Below are positions 61,290 to 64,000 of a stretch of 64,000 nucleotides of DNA, one piece after another; the stretch's first letter is position 1, and the number at the start of each line of letters is the position of its first letter. A model generated the notes under the pieces. The model was not told where the DNA came from and searched no databases. It saw nothing but the letters and a program-made list of their open reading frames with translations. The translations under genes were made by a program, and so were the position numbers. Where the stretch lies: assembly GCA_016937155.1 (NCBI GenBank), contig JAFGWM010000038.1, positions 1 to 64,000 of the forward strand. The letters are read 5' to 3'. Origin of the DNA: Deltaproteobacteria bacterium (GTDB lineage: Bacteria > Myxococcota_A > Polyangia > HGW-17).

Positions 61290-62303
61290 TCAGGGAATAT
61301 TTTTTTCCAGAGACCTGCACTGAGCAGCTATGCAGCTCTGGGGAGCAATAATGGAGCATTTTCTTAAATAGTCCTTAGCCACCACAGCATCACCTCTTTT
61401 TAATTTAGACATAGCACCATAAAGCCACGCTTCCTGAATGCCATTACATGGGGGTCCTTGCTTCAAAGTCCTGTCAAATTCTCTTTCACTGTCATCATAT
61501 CGTCCCATTTTATAGTAAATTCTTGCAAGTCTGTATCTGGCAAGACAAAAATTTTTCTGACTTATGAGAGCCTGTTTCAAATGAGAAATAGCTCTGGGAT
61601 AATTTTTCATATTAAAATATGCCCACCCCACATTGGATGAAGCCACATGAGTTTCCTGATAAACCAGATCTGACATTGCAATTTTAGAGTGTTCCAAGGC
61701 GCTTTCCCAATCTTCAAGATAAAGATCTATCGCACTGATATTATTATAACTTGATGATTTTAATTCTTTATCTCTTGCACTAAATGTAAAATGCTTTCTT
61801 GATTTAATAAGCAAATCCTTCCATCTGTCAGAACTTTCCTTTTTTTCATCACCCTGAAAACACTGTACTCTTGTTCCCATATCAATTTCAGTTGTGGCTT
61901 TTTTCAGATAAATCAGACCCAGTTCAAAGTGTGCCCTGACATGGCTGCTGTCAGCAATTATGGCTTTTCTCAGTTCAACAAGTGCAGCATCAAGATATTT
62001 CCTTGAAGCAGCGGTCTCCCGCTCAATTACAAGGTTGTTTCTTTTCATTCTGTTTCTGTCAGATCTTATTTTTGAAATCTGAGCAGGTCTGTCACCTGAA
62101 AGTGAAAGTTTTGACAGACTTTTTACAATACGGGCATTTTCTGCTCTCAGAGAATCTATCTTCCTGAGTGTTTCCACATATTTTGAAAAATAGTCATGAC
62201 CAAGATAATACTGCTTCTGGGCAAACCTTGGTTTTTTACCATCCTCTTCACGACATGAACTCATAATAAAAATAATTGTGGAAATATATAGAAGGTTTTT
62301 CAT
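61290..62303 (-). CDS. TPR lipoprotein
   Basis: I place the start at 62303, where a ggag lies 6 bases upstream and the signal peptide MKNLLYISTIIFIMSSC is cleanest; the track begins 12 bases earlier. After the lipobox comes a coiled-coil segment (about 40-95) and then TPR units to the end (VRAHFELGLIYLKKATTE, ASSNVGWAYFNMKNYPRAISHLKQALI, ARYRLARIYYKMGRYDDSEREFDRTL). A Cys pair near the end (CIAAQC) may form a disulphide. It converges on the HEAT gene with 18 bases between. Function unknown; the design resembles the lipoprotein TPR proteins elsewhere in the window. Confidence 0.8.
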   Translation of the reverse strand: MKNLLYISTIIFIMSSCREEDGKKPRFAQKQYYLGHDYFSKYVETLRKIDSLRAENARIVKSLSKLSLSGDRPAQISKIRSDRNRMKRNNLVIERETAASRKYLDAALVELRKAIIADSSHVRAHFELGLIYLKKATTEIDMGTRVQCFQGDEKKESSDRWKDLLIKSRKHFTFSARDKELKSSSYNNISAIDLYLEDWESALEHSKIAMSDLVYQETHVASSNVGWAYFNMKNYPRAISHLKQALISQKNFCLARYRLARIYYKMGRYDDSEREFDRTLKQGPPCNGIQEAWLYGAMSKLKRGDAVVAKDYLRKCSIIAPQSCIAAQCRSLEKNIP

Positions 62304-62454
62304 CATAAACTCCATCAGCAGGATTCTATGTCATTAATTCCGTAAGTCAAAAATACGATGGATAAATCTTTCGGTGACCTTTGTTCTTCTGTGCGTTTGC
62401 AGTTCCTTTTGGGAATTACTTTCTTCAGGTATGGATTCATAATGAAATTTGGTA

Positions 62455-62483
62455 TTGGAAAATACGGTCTTACGTGAGATAAT
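62455..62483 (+). promoter_or_regulatory. Promoter of serS
   Basis: TTGGAA (62455-62460), 17 bases, GATAAT (62478-62483). The transcript would start near 62490, leaving a short leader with a taaggag site before the ATG. Confidence 0.55.
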
Positions 62484-62507
62484 CCGCCGCTGATAAGGAG
62501 TAAAATA

Positions 62508-63782
62508 ATGATCGATCCCAAATTGCTTGATGATGAATCCCTGAAAACAACTCTGGCCAAAAGAAATGAAAAGTATGCAAAAATGGCAGAAGAGCTATCA
62601 CTTATCAATAACCGCTGGAAACTTCTTAAGGCTGAAATAGACAACCTCAGACATGAACAGAAGTCCCGTTCCACTATGATGAGAACTCTAAAAGGTGATG
62701 AAGCAGCTTCTCTCAGGGATGAATTAAAAAAACTCAGTGATACCATCAAGGAAAAGTCATCTCTGCTTCTGGTAATTGAAAATGAAAAAATGGAAATGGC
62801 ACTGCATATTCCAAATATTCCATACGCCGATACACCTGATGGTGGTGAAGAAAACAATCGCGAGGTCGGCAAATGGGGAAGTATTCCTGAAATAGAAAAT
62901 CCTTTACCTCACTGGGAACTGGGTGAACATCTCGGGATACTGGATTTTGACCGTGCTTCAAAAATGTCAGGGAGCCGATTCAGTATTCTTAAAGGTGCAG
63001 GAGCTAAACTTGAGAGAGCACTCATAAATTTCATGCTGGATGAACACACCAGTTCTGGATACACTGAGATGAGTCCACCTCTTCTGGTAAAAAGAGACAC
63101 AATGGTTGGAACAGGTCAACTTCCTCACCTCGAAGAGGATGCTTACAAGACATCAGGAGACGATCCCTATTTTCTCATTCCTACAGCAGAAGTGGTTCTT
63201 GTAAATTCACGGAGAGATGAAATCCTTGAAAATTCAGAGTTACCAGTAAAATATGTTGCAGCCACCACCTGCTTCAGATCAGAAGCCGGGAGTTATGGAA
63301 GAGATGTAAGAGGGCTCATAAGACAGCACCAGTTCTGGAAAGTGGAACTGGTAAAAATAACTGCTCCTGAGGAATCAGAAAACGAACTTATCGAATTAAA
63401 AAACAATGCTGAAGGTATTTTAAAAAAACTGGAACTTCCTTTCAGAACTGTAATGCTGGCCAAGGGAGATATGGGGTTTGCAGCTGCAAGAACATTTGAT
63501 CTTGAAGTATGGCTTCCTTCAGAAAACACATACAGGGAAATATCATCATGTTCAAACTGCACTGATTTTCAGGCAAGAAGAACAAAAATCCGATATCGCC
63601 CGAATACTGGTGATAAACCACAACTTTGTCATACACTTAATGGAAGTGGAATTGCAGTAGGCAGAACACTTCTTGCAATTCTGGAAAACTTCCAGACACC
63701 TGATAAAAACGTTGTTATCCCTCCAGTTTTAAGACCATATCTGGGAGGAAAAGCAATGATAACACCTGAAGGTCTGAAATAA
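62508..63782 (+). CDS. serS: Seryl-tRNA synthetase
   Basis: Charges the serine tRNAs, two of which are at 7.4-7.6 kb. The N-terminal antiparallel coiled coil (about 25-105) that grips the long variable arm is present. It is followed by class II motif 1 (GAKLERALINFMLDEHTSSGYTEMSPPLL), motif 2 (CFRSEAGSYGRDVRGLIRQHQFWKVEL, about 260-286) and motif 3 (NGSGIAVGRTLLAILENFQ). FDLEVWLP...YREISSCSNCTDFQARR completes the active site. 424 residues is normal. It has its own promoter and a strong ribosome site, and no T-box leader. Confidence 0.98.
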   Translation: MIDPKLLDDESLKTTLAKRNEKYAKMAEELSLINNRWKLLKAEIDNLRHEQKSRSTMMRTLKGDEAASLRDELKKLSDTIKEKSSLLLVIENEKMEMALHIPNIPYADTPDGGEENNREVGKWGSIPEIENPLPHWELGEHLGILDFDRASKMSGSRFSILKGAGAKLERALINFMLDEHTSSGYTEMSPPLLVKRDTMVGTGQLPHLEEDAYKTSGDDPYFLIPTAEVVLVNSRRDEILENSELPVKYVAATTCFRSEAGSYGRDVRGLIRQHQFWKVELVKITAPEESENELIELKNNAEGILKKLELPFRTVMLAKGDMGFAAARTFDLEVWLPSENTYREISSCSNCTDFQARRTKIRYRPNTGDKPQLCHTLNGSGIAVGRTLLAILENFQTPDKNVVIPPVLRPYLGGKAMITPEGLK

Positions 63783-63806
63783 CAATTCTCAACAGGGAGT
63801 TTTTTT

Positions 63807-64000
63807 ATGAATTTCAAAAAACGGAAGATGATTGAAATAATAGACCGTCGGTCGTTTTTAATGACTACTTTTGCAGTGTTAGCCGGTTGCAAAACCGGAA
63901 AGAAAACTGAGCATTCTGAAACTGCCGGAAAACCAGGAAAAAACAAAAATATACAGCCACTAAAACCTAATCCATCGTCCAAAACAGAACCTGTAGTAAA
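63807..64000 (+). CDS. N-terminal part of a Tat-exported lipoprotein (cut by window end)
   Basis: A reading frame too recent for the track opens at 63807 after a cagggag site, 25 bases past serS. The visible 64 residues begin MNFKKRKMIEIIDRRSFLMT, a twin-arginine motif (DRRSFLM) followed by a hydrophobic stretch and a lipobox (VLAGC). After it comes a Lys/Pro/Asn-rich linker. It should be folded in the cytoplasm, exported by Tat and lipidated; proteins with cofactors often use this route. The domain lies beyond the window, so function is unknown. Confidence 0.75.
   Translation, partial: MNFKKRKMIEIIDRRSFLMTTFAVLAGCKTGKKTEHSETAGKPGKNKNIQPLKPNPSSKTEPVV

Noticed and set aside
62316-62507. T-box or other riboswitch before serS
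   Set aside because: No T-box motif or specifier structure is visible; the promoter lies only about 25 bases from the start codon.

Overview
The window is about 64 kb of AT-rich DNA (roughly 38-40% GC by eye), densely coded on both strands, from a Gram-negative bacterium. Two points suggest a lineage near the Myxococcota (old Deltaproteobacteria). One is a sensor-like membrane protein whose C-terminus looks like the MXAN_5187 family. The other is an eight-gene envelope block (TPR proteins, a 'dihydrolipoamide acetyltransferase'-mislabelled family, one ExbB/TolQ and two ExbD/TolR) of the kind I associate with myxobacteria. At least ten lipoproteins and a Cys-rich EGF-like lipoprotein fit the same picture. 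These assignments rest on memory of the families, not on a search. No rRNA, IS element, phage gene or CRISPR array was seen.

Layout. 0.2-4.7 kb (minus): BtuF-like lipoprotein, YqhD-type alcohol dehydrogenase, MXAN_5187-like membrane protein and a secreted protein. 4.8-7.3 kb (plus): PQQ-type beta-propeller lipoprotein. 7.3-10.6 kb (plus): two tRNA-Ser genes, SRP RNA, dnaX, ybaB, recR, an information-processing block with a candidate programmed frameshift in dnaX. 10.7-22.9 kb (minus): the envelope motor/TPR block. 23.3-28.0 kb (plus): three phosphorylases in a row (pyrimidine nucleoside, purine nucleoside, alpha-glucan). 28.0-32.3 kb (minus): a subtilisin-like lipoprotein and a beta-helix lipoprotein. 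32.5-38.9 kb (plus): methyltransferase, then a TolC-type/MacA/MacB efflux operon whose permease lacks about 40 residues, then an unknown secreted protein. 39.0-45.0 kb (minus): Cys-rich lipoprotein, mutS2, lipoprotein, rlmE, and rplC standing alone outside any ribosomal-protein operon. 45.2-49.5 kb (plus): mtnP with an attenuator-like leader, TPR lipoprotein, PfkB kinase, FG-GAP lipoprotein. 49.7-55.4 kb (plus): pheS, pheT, udk, a Crp/Fnr regulator, then a ferredoxin preceded by a perfect TTGAT-N4-ATCAA box. 55.4-57.6 kb (minus): recO and mgtE. 57.8-64 kb: RodZ-like protein, MshEN/GAF-like/HEAT protein, TPR lipoprotein (minus), serS, and the start of a Tat-type lipoprotein cut by the window end.

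How the genes work together. Most of the window is core housekeeping (translation, recombination and repair, nucleoside salvage) interleaved with envelope genes. The most distinctive parts are the motor/TPR block with one ExbD-like subunit lacking the usual membrane Asp, the shortened MacB permease, the orphan rplC sharing a compact divergent promoter region with mtnP, and the Fnr-type regulator next to its likely target.
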